From Acanthochlamys bracteata (taxonomy: Eukaryota; Streptophyta; Magnoliopsida; Pandanales; Velloziaceae): a DNA stretch of 64,000 nt. The notes beneath the pieces are model-generated. The model made no database searches. It saw only the letters and a program-made list of their open reading frames with translations, and was not told the origin of the DNA. Made by a program: the position numbers and the translations under genes. How positions within the stretch are numbered: position 1 is the stretch's first letter; each line of letters opens with the position of its first letter. The DNA is taken from positions 7,682,662 through 7,746,661 of the forward strand of contig CM034132.1 in NCBI GenBank assembly GCA_019914995.1, given 5' to 3'. Below, in pieces: positions 45,214 to 56,516 of this stretch.

Positions 45214-46716
45214 TTACTTCTTGGGTCTAATTGTTATGCCTTTAATAATGAGTCCCCTTTTCCATTGTCCAGCTTCGTACTCAAACAATGAGATATCAAC
45301 TTCACCCTTTTGATCAAAACTAGTCGGAAATTCACCAACCTTGAGTTCGATCCATTGCCCTTTAGGTTTTTCTTTGAGATGTTCCTTGCACTCATGTACA
45401 AGGCCATTTGCAAGCTTAAGCCTAAGGTTCACTGGTGCATCCCACCCGTATGCTCCATCTTTTATCATTACAATAAACACAATCTCATAAACGATGCCCG
45501 GTGTTAATAGTGTTGTGTCGAATTTTCCATGCACTTTGAGCCAACAAACGTTTAGTAAGTTGGCCACTTCGATCTCTTCATCACTGAAAGACATGAAGGT
45601 CCAAAAATTAATTTAAAATGCCGTAATTAGTTGTATAACATGCTATAAATTCTTCAACTCATCATGTTCACAGATTTCGTATTTAAATCATTGCTAATAA
45701 AACTTTCTTAAATATCAAAAGTTCCACATTAAAAATTATATAGATCAACATAAACATTCTCAGCATGATATAGTCATAATTGAGAGCAAGTATTAATTTA
45801 AGGTAACAAATAGCATCACCATGTTCGAGTCCAGAGCCAGTATCTAACGTCATTTCCCCAAGTGATTGTTAGGTCTCGAGCTAACAACATGAAGCAATTA
45901 TGGCCTGTTTTCTCATCAACCCAAAACTTCTGCCGCACATAAACAAAAATGAGCTAATCTTGCTATTGAGTATCTGCTTTTTCATTGTAAAGGTAGGATT
46001 ATGAAAGACAATGCTATAGATCCACTTTTGTGAACGGTTGAACCGGATGGTATGACCTTCAATTAATAGCAGAGTTCTTAGTTATGCATGACGTACGTAG
46101 ATCATACTTGGGTACTTTAAATTCAGTGGCTAGCTCCATTCATGTATAGAACTCAGAAGGGTTTATCAAGTGTTTGTGTCTGATATACAATTCAGCTAAA
46201 ATTAATCATGTTAACATCTTTGTCAGACAAATTTCACTTCATTTTTGTTAGTAACTAAATTGAGTATCTCTACTGTAGCATAATAAAAAATACATACAGT
46301 AAAGGAAAAAATTATATGCATCATATATTTAAAAAGATGCAAATTCCGATAAGAAAGTACAAACTTATAATTACCTTCCTCCTGTTGTTTAAGAAGATGC
46401 CTGTGTAAATTTGGTTGGCACTAGCATTCTTATCAGCTTCCTTCATGATCACCTCAAGCATATGAACATACCTCTTGGGCGCTTCCGCTATCTTCCTAGT
46501 GACTTTCTCCTTCACCTCCGCATACTTTCTCGTTGTATTGTTTTTGACTTGGTCTGTTGCAGAATTTTGAAACCCGTCATTTTTCGGCCTGACAATGTTT
46601 CCATTTTCTTTTGTGGGCGTTTTCTTAGCTCCATTTGCATCATGATCAGTAGTACTTATTGAAGCAACCTGCGGTTGTGCGGAAGCATCATCTTCTTTCG
46701 ACGGTCCAGTTCCCAT
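45214..46716 (-). CDS. Phloem protein 2 (PP2-A type lectin-like) protein, 273 aa
   Basis: Three exons on the minus strand: 46716-46375 (ATG at 46716), 45929-45820 and 45583-45214 (stop TAA). Both introns are GT-AG and phases fit. The middle exon (KFWVDEKTGHNCFMLLARDL, then TITWGNDVRYW) is short and easily missed. The PP2 domain covers about residues 100-273: IYTGIFLNNRRK, CFMLLARDLTITWG, EVANLLNVCWLKVHGKF, YGWDAPVNLRL, EKPKGQWIEL, the Phe-rich GEF motif and KRGLIIKGITIRP. PP2 proteins are chitin- or GlcNAc-binding lectin-like proteins of phloem sieve elements and stress responses. The first roughly 90 residues are polar, low in complexity and unique; they begin MGTGPS, matching the N-myristoylation pattern MGxxxS, so membrane attachment is possible. 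There is no signal peptide. The family call is firm; exact sugar binding is unknown. Confidence 0.93.
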
Positions 46717-48799
46717 CGATCTCTAGCTCCTTTGCTTGTCTTAATTTCTCTTCCTATATAGCTAGAGTTGTGTATTGACCAGTAAATAATTGCAATTTAT
46801 AGCTCTTGTAGAACATTTTCTTGATTATGAGAATTTAACACGTTATTGTTCATTTTATTATCGCCGAAAAGTTATTATTCCATTCAGTTTGGTTCTAGTT
46901 GAAACCAGTTTAACTTTAGCAGTTTTCAGAACTACATGAACTATCTAAAAGACTTTGCTAGGGGGGAAAAAAAGCAACAACTTTGAAAAAGTTGGGATTC
47001 ATTATTGTCCATTTTCATGAATGGCAAAAGGGCTCTAGCCAAATGGGGAGCTTGAAAACAATGGATAATAAGATTCCCAGTGCAGCATACTTCTATTGCA
47101 AGGTATAGAGACAAGGAATATATTTTTGAGCAATAAAAAGAAAAAAAGAGAAACATTTGCAGGATGAGAATTAGTACTTTGCATCGATAGACCGAGAGAA
47201 AGTGACTATTCTATGCCCACAACAACAATAATAATTTAGAAAAGAAAAAGATAATTACATACAATATTTTTCCTATCACTTTGTTTATATTTAATATGAG
47301 TAATTAACTATGCTTTCATTGTTAATCATCGATCATATCGGTAACACTTCTTTAAGGAAAACAAATAAATAAAGAAGAAAAAAGGAAACTCCACTTCCGT
47401 CGCCCTCGGGTAAGACTCACGAGAGACTTATTACAGACAGGTTCGAGCGCCTATACGCGAGCGCACATCACAATGTCACACGGGTGTCCTTGGTTTCTTC
47501 TTTCCATATCACAACAGAAACACTAGCGTTTGCATTATTTTGCCTCTTGGGTTCTCTATTAAGGTAGCTGTGAAAGGGCATACAAACTCTTGCAAGTTCT
47601 ATCTTCTTAAGATACCCTTGTGGAGTGTCTAAAGTTAATGCTTCGATGAGATTGTTTAGTTAATTAAATTAGATATTAACATTATCTTGGAAGTTGCTTT
47701 GCTCGTACAATTCAGCGCTAGCTAGCTAGCGAGAATAACAAGATGAAGCATGTGCAAACCTTTGCTTAAATAGCACCACTTAAGATTAATATTGTATTTA
47801 ACAAGCCACAATAACTGTTGAGCTTAGGGGTTGATGAAAATCTTAAAAATAGTTGGTCCTTTTTTTCTGGTTCTTGAGTGAAGAAAAGCACATAGAAAGA
47901 GAGCGAGAAAGACTGTAAAGAGTTAACCACCAGTGCATGACATACATATATATATAAAAGAGAGTTAAAAAATAAAGAACACAGCTGAGCGTTAATTCAC
48001 CAACCTCTCCTACAGAAGGCAATGCTTTAGCCATCTCATAAACATTCTCTAAGCTTTTGAATTAACTGTTTGTTTATACTGATTCTTTATATATATATAT
48101 ATAATCATCCAAAAGAGTCAGAGAACGCGTGGTCTTTATATAGAATAAGTAAATTCATTTATGAAACAAGCAAGTTTTTCTTGCGGAGAATCAAATGGTC
48201 AAAGTGATTGTTGGAGTCCTGCAGATGTTGCAGAGCAGTTTCAGATGTCCTGATCAATATGTTTGTTTGACCAATACCAGCATGCAAAATGTACGAACTA
48301 CACATTAAACTTGTCCTGTTTTATGATGATAGATGGATGATAGAACGAAAACCACTACTACAAATCAACATCACATGTTATGCACGTTTTTTATCGTCTC
48401 CTTTATGAACGATCTGATTGCTGCCTCACTAGTTCTTTAGCTTTATAGCTCAGCAAAGTTTGCGATCCAGCCATTCATGAAATATTACACACTTACGAAT
48501 AAGAATGGATAGGGATCCACTCAATATCATAGATCGACTTATAGAAACGAAAAGTTGTCTGCCCACTAACAGCAGGAGTCTGCATAACTGCATAGGATAC
48601 GAGGAAATTTTCGTGCTCGTTTCGTGTTTTGAAACTTGTGAATTTAAATGTAATTTATATATGCGTGGACTTGCTTAGTGCTTGCTGTCCATGTGCACCG
48701 CTCATGGATTGAGGCCCTGTTACTTCCTTGCCTTCGCCCTGCCCAGCGATTACGCTGCTTCAAACTTTCTCTATAAATGTTACATTTCATTCATTCCTC
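46717..48799. other. Intergenic between the PP2 gene and the second DVL gene
   Basis: This holds the divergent upstream regions of both genes. No further gene was found. A TA microsatellite lies at about 48091-48107. Short open frames here show no family motif. Confidence 0.5.
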
Positions 48800-48806
48800 T
48801 ATATAT
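48800..48806 (+). promoter_or_regulatory. Candidate TATA box of the second DVL gene
   Basis: TATATATA in cctctatatatacaaagg, about 105 bp before the ATG, giving a predicted leader of about 80 bases, as at the first DVL gene. A second TATAAA lies at 48772-48777 and could be used instead. Confidence 0.5.
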
Positions 48807-48910
48807 ACAAAGGCTAAACTCAAACTCATCGCAAGGCAGAGGTCCTATCATTTCCGTCTAGTACATAGTACACAAAGCTCATTCAAGTCACTCATCTCAC
48901 TCTCTCTCTA

Positions 48911-49066
48911 ATGGCCAGCGCAGCAATGTTGGGGACAGGGAAGAGATCAAGGGCTACACTGTGGGAGAAAACAGGGAATGGTTTTGGTGAATCTCTCAAG
49001 GAGCAGAGGGCAAGACTCTACATCATCCGTCGCTGCGTCGTCATGCTCCTCTGCTGGCATGACTGA
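48911..49066 (+). CDS. DVL/ROTUNDIFOLIA-like (RTFL) micropeptide, 51 aa
   Basis: A single-exon frame from ATG (48911) to TGA (49064-49066). The variable N-terminus ([20 protein letters not shown]) is followed by the DVL/RTF block from about residue 29: [10 protein letters not shown] then [13 protein letters not shown]. It matches the paralogue at 33639 in 22 of the last 24 residues. Such peptides are plant-specific regulators of cell proliferation and organ shape, normally membrane associated. It lies in the same orientation as the first copy, about 15 kb away, with the PP2 gene and MULE C between them. A TATA box and a CT-rich leader (tctcactctctctcta just before the ATG) support expression. 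Confidence 0.95.
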   Translation: MASAAMLGTGKRSRATLWEKTGNGFGESLKEQRARLYIIRRCVVMLLCWHD

Positions 49067-51185
49067 AAGAACTTGTTTGTCAGAAAACATTTTTCTTCTA
49101 CATTTGGGATGACAGGCACTAGCCGTTTTTTTATGAGCTTCTTGGTTAGCTCTAGTTGTACATAGTTGCTAGATAGCTTAAATAATAAAATTTTTTAAAA
49201 AAATCAATCAAAGACTCTTTTTTGGAAGATGTGATTCGTCGCACACGTGGCAACAATAAATTTTTTACAAGGGCTATAATATTCTTCTTCTTTCACCCGC
49301 TCTGATTATTTGACGAGAGTTAACTTGGTTTGGAGTTGCAAACTATATTGCTACAATGATCACCTGAACTCTTGCAATCCCTACTATACTAATGTATGTA
49401 GTTAGCCCTCTGAAGCAATTAAATAGGGCACTCAATAACAAATGAAACATGTAAGATGCTCCAAATTAAAATGTTATTCGGTTCTTGAAGTTTCTAACAC
49501 AAGATTTAATTGCTAGACCTGGAAGCTTAGACGTGGTTTAAGTCTCAGCTTGGAAGAGATTGGAAAATGAATAAGAAAATGACCCGTTTAATTTTCATAG
49601 CGAACATTTAGCTTTTAACATTTTCCAACAAAGAAAAATTTACGGTTTATCTTTCATTAACTCTTTGGAAAGCCCCAGTATCATCGATAATAATTATAAT
49701 TAGCAGATCCAGATAGGATCGTTAGGTTCGACTTAAAAATCGTCGGATCAAAATCTGTGCAGATTTACAAATAAATCGTTCATACAAATGATTCGTTCGA
49801 CTCAGACAGGTCCGGGCAATCCGCTGGTCCGGGTCAACATGAATCGAAAAAAAAATTTTACTTTAACTTCAACTAATCGAGTTGGCGGAGAAGTCGGGAG
49901 GGATAGCGCTGGTTGTCGTAGTGTGGCGACGGTGTTGTTGTTGTTGAGTTTGGCAAAGGAAAGGAATAGAGCAACACTGGCGATGGACGAACTCGCCGAA
50001 GATGAGCGAAGACAAACCAAAAAGTAGAAAACCGAACGAGTCATTGAAGCTTGACAACGAATAGCTCACGGAGCTCCGAGAAATATTCCGTTTGACCGAT
50101 TTAAACATTCCTGGTGCTGCTGGTGGCCACTGAGAAACAAGACTGAGATACAGCAACGGATGCGGTTGGCTCTGCCATAACCTCGACTCATGCAAACTGG
50201 ACAAATGAGATGCAAGAGCTCCTTTCCCCTCCACCTCCTTCGCCGACTGTCACCGTTGTTCCGTTGTCGCAGGCTTCAACAGCCTCCCAGATGCAAAATC
50301 CTCTCTCCTTCGCCGACGACTTCTTTGTCTTCAACGGCATCTTGTTCTCCTTCCTCGTCCCCGTCTTCAAGCAAGCTGTTGATTATCGGCACAGGTGCAG
50401 CAATCGCCGAAGGCAACATAGAATTAGCACCGCCAAACGTAGCTGTTCTTAAACGGGAGGAACCAACCAGGACAGATGAGATGCCTGTCCAAAGCAACCA
50501 GTCGATCCAAGAACAGCTCCTTAACCTCAACTCATACAGCAACTAGTCGATGATGGAGCCAACCAGTCGATGATGCTACAATGATCACCTGATATCTAAA
50601 GGTGAGGGCATCCTCTGAAATGACCCAACTGACAATAGCCAACCTGAAAGCAATATATATGAAGGTATATGTTAGAACTCCAATCATCAACATATGATGT
50701 ACACGCAACAATGAAATTGAAGTAATATCCCTGATGAATCTATTAGTAAGTCAATGCATATGCAAATATAAATTATGGTTTATGCCTAAACCCTTAAACC
50801 AACCTGGTGTGTCTAATACATAGTAGGCCATCATGATTTATGGATTAGGCCTACGCCATAAAAAAAGATCAACATTTTGAACTAGCTCCAAATGTCAATA
50901 TATGGAAACTGATTAATAATATTTTTACTTTTCCACATAAAATGGATGAGCTCTCAGCAAAATCTTCACGCTTTTGTGTCCCAATGATACAAAGATTATT
51001 TCTGTGCAAAAATATCATACCAGCTGTTAGGAGAAATTTGCCAAATAATTCGCATGATATGAAAGACAAAATTTTAGGAAACACTTAAAAGGTGTTGGAT
51101 GAGTTTGCAAATTCAATTGACGGCCAATTTACTTCAAACTTTGAAGACAATTTCATGAGAGACATAAAGTCTTCCACATCTGCCG
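49067..51185. other. Intergenic, with hAT-like remnant and an unexplained G+C-richer block
   Basis: After the DVL 3' flank, about 49710-49850 (gttcgacttaaaaatcgtcg to gattcgttcgactcagac) resembles the left part of the element at 53639-54443. About 49870-50560 is G+C-richer and open in several frames on both strands (ccgccgac, ctcctcgtcc words), without any protein family I recognise; it may be transposon terminal sequence or a captured gene piece. The 19-mer tgctacaatgatcacctga occurs at 49349 and again at 50574. Confidence 0.4.
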
Positions 51186-51194
51186 CTGCCATGA

Positions 51195-51624
51195 TAGATA
51201 AAAATACGGGCCGGTCCAAACGGTTCGGTGCTAATCCGGCCGATCTTACAAGTAGTATTGGGCCAATATTATTAGCCCGTCGGATGGTTCGTCTGTCCGA
51301 TTACTGTTGTTGTTGATTGATCAATATTAATCCGTTGGTTTGTTAATCAATGACTAGATCAAATTTTAATTAAAAATATTTTTAATAATAAAAAAATAAA
51401 TTTTAAAAATAAATATATTTTTTAAGAATAAAAAATTAGTATTTATTTTTATCTTAATAATATTATTAAATAATTATTTTAAAATTTTTGTTATTAATTT
51501 ATTATATAAAATAAAAAATAAATCGGATAAATAGGACAGATCAGATCATGAAAAATAAAATCAAATTGGGCCTACCTGGCCCGATCAATTCATTTGGTCT
51601 GGGACGTTCATATTTGCACCTCTA
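51195..51624. mobile_element. Small non-coding DNA transposon (Mutator-type MITE)
   Basis: A 430-bp element flanked by CTGCCATGA (51186-51194) and CTGCCATTA (51625-51633), a 9-bp duplication with one mismatch, the size used by Mutator-like transposases. The outer sequences are inverted relatives: tagataaaaatacgggcc and its counterpart ending tatttgcacctcta. The G+C-rich ends (gggccggtcc, ctggcccgat) enclose an AT-rich middle. Confidence 0.7.
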
Positions 51625-51633
51625 CTGCCATTA

Positions 51634-53638
51634 GGAAAAAAACTAAAATAAAATTCAAACAAGACCTTAGAGCTGAAAAGTATCAAGGTAGCCTTGATAT
51701 CTCATCGAATTGCTTCTAACATATTGCTTCGAGTCATATATATGACTCTTGCATTCGAGTCATATATTGCTTCTAACATTTGGATATCTCATCGAATTGT
51801 GTTTTTTGCTTTATCCTATGATCAAGAAGAAGGCTTCATTATATATTTTCAACAAAGAGGACAATAAAAATACATCGATCAGAGCAAACAATTGTGTAAT
51901 ATATTGGTGCCTGAGAATAGAATTTGCTTCAAAATAGAGAGCTTTCGATGAGTCTTTATTCTCTTTGTTTCTTCGTGTGAAATCCCTTGAGCTTACTTTT
52001 TGAAACATTACAAATTGTAGTAAGCAAGATTACCTTGCTAAACTCTAATTCAACTTGTAACCTTGTGAGAAGATTGTAGGAAACTTGCGATTTCTACTCG
52101 ACTGAGCTAGCTTAGGTATATGTTAGCGGGTTTGTGATAAGACTTTGCGATGGCATGCACGTGACAACCGCAGAGATTTTGTAAAGTTTAGAAGGCTATC
52201 ATGAGTTGTTTTTAAGATGTGACTTGACTTGAGACGGAAGTGTTTTGCGAAACATTTTGGTGATTGTACATTGGTTGAATGCTAACAAATTTCACTTGAG
52301 GTTTCTAGTAACATGCACGTTGGTAATACGATACCGAACCACATAATTTTTTTGATGTACTATATAGTTTATCTCTCTTAACACTTGTGTTTGCTTTATT
52401 TAAGTTTTACATACAAGTTATTAATTACATTCAATTATATTTCAGCAACCCTATAGTTGACTGAACGCTACTGATTAAACAGTCAACATTGTTAATTTAA
52501 TTTACGATAACTCAATTCACTCTCATTCTTGTAGCCTTTTTATCAAGAAAAATTCACTACAAAGACAGAATGGATGATGTGCCACGCATTTGATTGTTTA
52601 TTCGATGCGAAAGCATATATTTCAAAAAAGAATAGAAGAAAAAAAAGAACGAGCACATTTAAAAGAAAAAGAAAAATTAAAACAGAAATGTTATATAGAA
52701 CTGTAATGAGTGATGACAAATTAATTATTACAGAAAGTTATATCAATTATTTAGGTTTTGAAGTTAAACCATATCAATTCCAAAATCTAAACATTAACTC
52801 CAATTTATATATATTAAATAATAGTAACTATTACTGACCATTTTATAAGGATCACTAATCTGATATATGTACATAAATAACAGAGGCAAAAGGTAAAAAG
52901 CTTTGGTGGTTAACTTTTTAAACAATTAATTTAATAAAGCTATTCAAGGATTTGATAAATTAAGCTGCAACAAAGCTAAATTTCTAGTTTGATGAAACAA
53001 TTATGAATTCAATTAGAAATTATATAGGTTGTTTATAGTATTCAATTAGAAAATACTTTTGCAAATATAAAATCCCTTACATTGCACAGGCATATAACTA
53101 ATACTATAGCAATCTAAAATTAAAATTGACGAGAATAAGGCATGTGTGATTAACTTGTGAAAATCTTTACAAGTTCACCTATTTTGGAGCTCCTAAATGT
53201 TTTTGAATTTCTAAAATTTTCTAACTAAATTTGGACTTAAAACTTACATGAGTTTTCATTTAATCATAGTTCACTAGAACAATTATATTGGAACAACTTC
53301 ATATCAGATTCAGTAATAGAGAAGTTTGGGACTAATCATTATTCTTAAAATACTCTTATAACATTAAACGCTCACTGCATAAACTCTTTGCATCACATGT
53401 GATATAGCTTCTAATATAGACTCAATATTGAAAAACAAAACAATTTAGAAAAAGTACTCATATGTATATTCGAAATTGATTAATGCACATTCATCCATTA
53501 ATATAACGGAGAAACCTAAAGGATAATATCACAATGAATTTACCATAAATACCAATGACTCAAAAAATTTTAATTTGCATGACCATATGTTATGCATCCA
53601 CTAGGTTTAAAAAAATTTACACAAGCATATATGTGCAT
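51634..53638. other. Intergenic, no gene recognised
   Basis: AT-rich. The word gagtcatatat repeats near 51730-51770. The 87-codon open frame near 52574 is rich in Lys, Asn and Ile, as expected of AT-rich non-coding DNA, and has no family match. Confidence 0.4.
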
Positions 53639-54443
53639 AGTTGTCAGACCCGGACCGAACCGTTTGGGTCGACCCGAAAATCGTCGATCCGAACGGTAAA
53701 TCGGTCCGGTTTGCAAAAAGACCGTTTATGCAATTGATTCGTTTCGATCCGATTTGACCCGTTTTGATCAGTTTGAACCCGATCGATCCGTCCGTTTGGG
53801 TCAAACCAGATTAAATAAAATTTTTTTAAATTAAAAAAATTTAAATTGATGATATATTTAATTTATAAATAATTATTAATAGTTCTATGTCGAAAAATGA
53901 TATTTAGTTTAGATTTTGCATTTAGATGTGATAATGTAAAAATATAATTGATTATGTTTTATTTGTAAATATCAATTATTAGTGATTTTTATTTTATATT
54001 GTAAAATATTTAGACTCAAATATGTATATCTAAAAAAGTTAGTTGTCTCATTTATGATTTATCTATTTTATGATTTTATTTTTTTCTAATCTCCTAATTT
54101 ATTTAAATATTTCTTATTATAAATTTTTGTTGTTATTATTATTGTTGGTGGTGGTAATGCCATGGTGACAATATTTCAATTTCCGCTGTGATTGTTATTA
54201 TTATTATTATTGATAGTAATGCCATAATAAAAATACTCTAATTTTTTATTATAATTACTGCTGCTATTATTATTAGTAGTGCTCTGGTGGCAGTAAATTT
54301 TTTACTATGATTGTTGTTATTATTAGTTAAAAACAGTTTAATATTATTGACCCGATGGTTCACTCGGTTGATCTGACGGTTCAATCCGAGAACCTTGATT
54401 CGGACAGTTTTCCGATTCGATGTCTGGTCCGATTCTTACAACT
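53639..54443. mobile_element. hAT-like non-autonomous transposon
   Basis: Ends AGTTGTCAGACCCGGACC and its inverted relative GGTCCGATTCTTACAACT. Flanking octamers ATGTGCAT (53631-53638) and ATGTATAT (54444-54451) agree at 6 of 8 positions, compatible with an 8-bp hAT duplication. The ends are rich in gatccga/cggtttg words and the middle is AT-rich with ATT/GTT microsatellites. No transposase. Confidence 0.65.
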
Positions 54444-54933
54444 ATGTATATACGTGGAGAATAAACAAGTCACTTGAAACAATAAAAGAAAATAAATCAT
54501 AAAGTTAATATATTTTTAAAATTTTGAATTACTAGAAATATAATTGTGAATCTTTCCTATGTTTAAATTCTTAATTCTTAGTAATATAATTTTTAAGATA
54601 ACTAATACTTTGTAATTAATTGATAATATTATATATCTCCATTTAACTTTCTGTTTGGATTGAGGTGAAGAAATGAAGCACTTCACCTCCATTAACCTTG
54701 TTTGAATTGAATTTCATAAGGAATGGGAAGTTCAACACTTCCCTTCCTAACTATAAGAAAAGAAGAAAATTTCTTACTCGTCGAACTGGTGGTAAGCGAA
54801 GCGAAGGTCAATTTTATTATCATCTGTGCTTCTCTTCCAATTTACTCTCCTTTATTTTTTTTTAGCTCGACAGTCTACTCACCTTCTAATGAATCTATAA
54901 GTTTTAGGATATTTGCATACATATTTGTCGAAC

Positions 54934-55591
54934 TGTTAAAGAAATACAACACCGGAAGAGTTAGCCAAGATAACACATCTGAAGGGTCCGATCTATACAC
55001 TAGAAAGTTCAATCCAATCCAAAAATTTAAACCAATAGGTTATAAAAGTCTCTAGTATATTAATCTCCTTCTTATTTTATTTTTATTCAATATGGGACTA
55101 ATCTACTCACTCTTAACTCAACAATCTCTCCCTCAAGAGTGAGTCACTCATATTTTCTCCTCATCCAAGCACCCTATCACGCACCAAGTACGTCGATCGC
55201 TCAGAATCCCAGCTACTTGGCCTCGAGCACCGTCACTGCACACCAAGAGCTAATTTTTAGAGCCCAATTTGCTCCGAATCTTCGCTCACACCTTGTGGAA
55301 GCTCTATATGAGTTACGCTGCTCTTTAACCTACTCACCCACTGTCAGCGAGAGCTACTACGTACATTTGACTCCCTGCCAAACCATCGGCTCCGATACCA
55401 CTATTGCGGAGATATAACACCGGAGAAGTTAACCAAAGTAAGACATCCGAAGAATTCGGTCCACACACTATAAAGCCCAACCCAATCCAAAAGCTTAAGG
55501 CAATAAGTTATGAAACTCTCTAGTATATTAATCTTCTTCTCATCTTATTTTTATTCAATATCGGACTAATCTACTCACTCTTAACTCAACA
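54934..55591 (-). mobile_element. TRIM-like miniature LTR retrotransposon, copy 2
   Basis: Direct repeats at about 54934-55123 and 55405-55591 share acaccgga, ctctagtatattaatct and the ending actaatctactcactcttaa then ctcaaca. On the minus strand each LTR begins TGTTGAG. TGGTATCGGAGCC (revcomp of 55387-55399) is a Met-tRNA-type primer-binding site next to the right (5') LTR, and a purine-rich tract (GAGGGAGAGAT) precedes the left (3') LTR. The interior of 281 bp is non-coding. It is the same family as 9473-10309. No target duplication was recognised. Confidence 0.8.
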
Positions 55592-56516
55592 TATTCTACA
55601 TATAAATTTTGATTCTCAAATACTTGTTATTAACAAAACCACTCAAGAATTTGCAGTGATGTTCAACTAAGGCTCGAAAATGGGGTTGAAATTAACAAAT
55701 TTTGGAAGATCAGTTTTGGAAGGCTTTTGCATCATGCTTTGAACATGATTACTAATGAATTTGATCAAGATATTTGCAGCTAAAATTCATCAACATACAT
55801 AGAGAGAATTCATCAAGAAATCAAGTTTAAAGCATGCAAGGATTGTCAAGAGAAATCGTCATTGGTATAGCTTAACAGAAAAGTTTTGCAAAAACTAACA
55901 TTAATATGGGTTAACAGTTATAAACCAAGCCATGTATCTATACTGCCCATGCTTCAAAAAAAAAAAACTGACAAGATCCTTAACAGTTTGAAGAAACTTG
56001 CACTTTTAGGTTCGTTATAACATATCTAATATCAATCAAATCAATAAATGAATATAGTATTTAAGTTTTTTATTAAAATTTTACTTTCTTTACTTATTTT
56101 ATTCTTCCAAATAAAGACGTTAAAGTACTTACCCTCACTACGGTTAGTAATATATTCAAGTAAACTGAGGAACAATAGCTTCCCTTTGCTCTCCTTCCCT
56201 CCATTACCTTACCGTTATTAATCTTCACCCTCTTTACTCGCCTATTATCTAAAGAGTCCCTAAAATAAGAAAGAAATAATAAAATTTTAAAAATGAAATA
56301 AAGACAGCGAGCCAACTTTGAAGAGTGAAGACTGCCCTTCTTGTCTCGGTCAGTTCCAGTCTTGCGACCGATACCCAAAGAAGAAGCCGAAAGCCGTCTT
56401 ACAACCGACACAACTGTCTCTCTCTCTCTCTCTTGATCGAGGAAGAAAATTTTCTTCTTCCTTCAGTTCGCGTTTGCGTTTCCTTCGGGGGCGGAGAAAT
56501 CGTGCGCGTCACGAAT
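55592..56516. other. Upstream region and 5' leader of the clathrin-assembly gene
   Basis: No separate gene. A TC microsatellite at 56417-56433 lies in the probable 5' UTR; CT-rich leaders are common in plant genes. The frame ahead of the ATG at 56517 has no in-frame ATG. Confidence 0.5.

Noticed and set aside
50190..50546. Overlapping frames of 80-118 codons on both strands
   Set aside because: The block is open in several frames at once because it is rich in C and poor in A. No frame shows a recognisable domain, so none was called as a gene.
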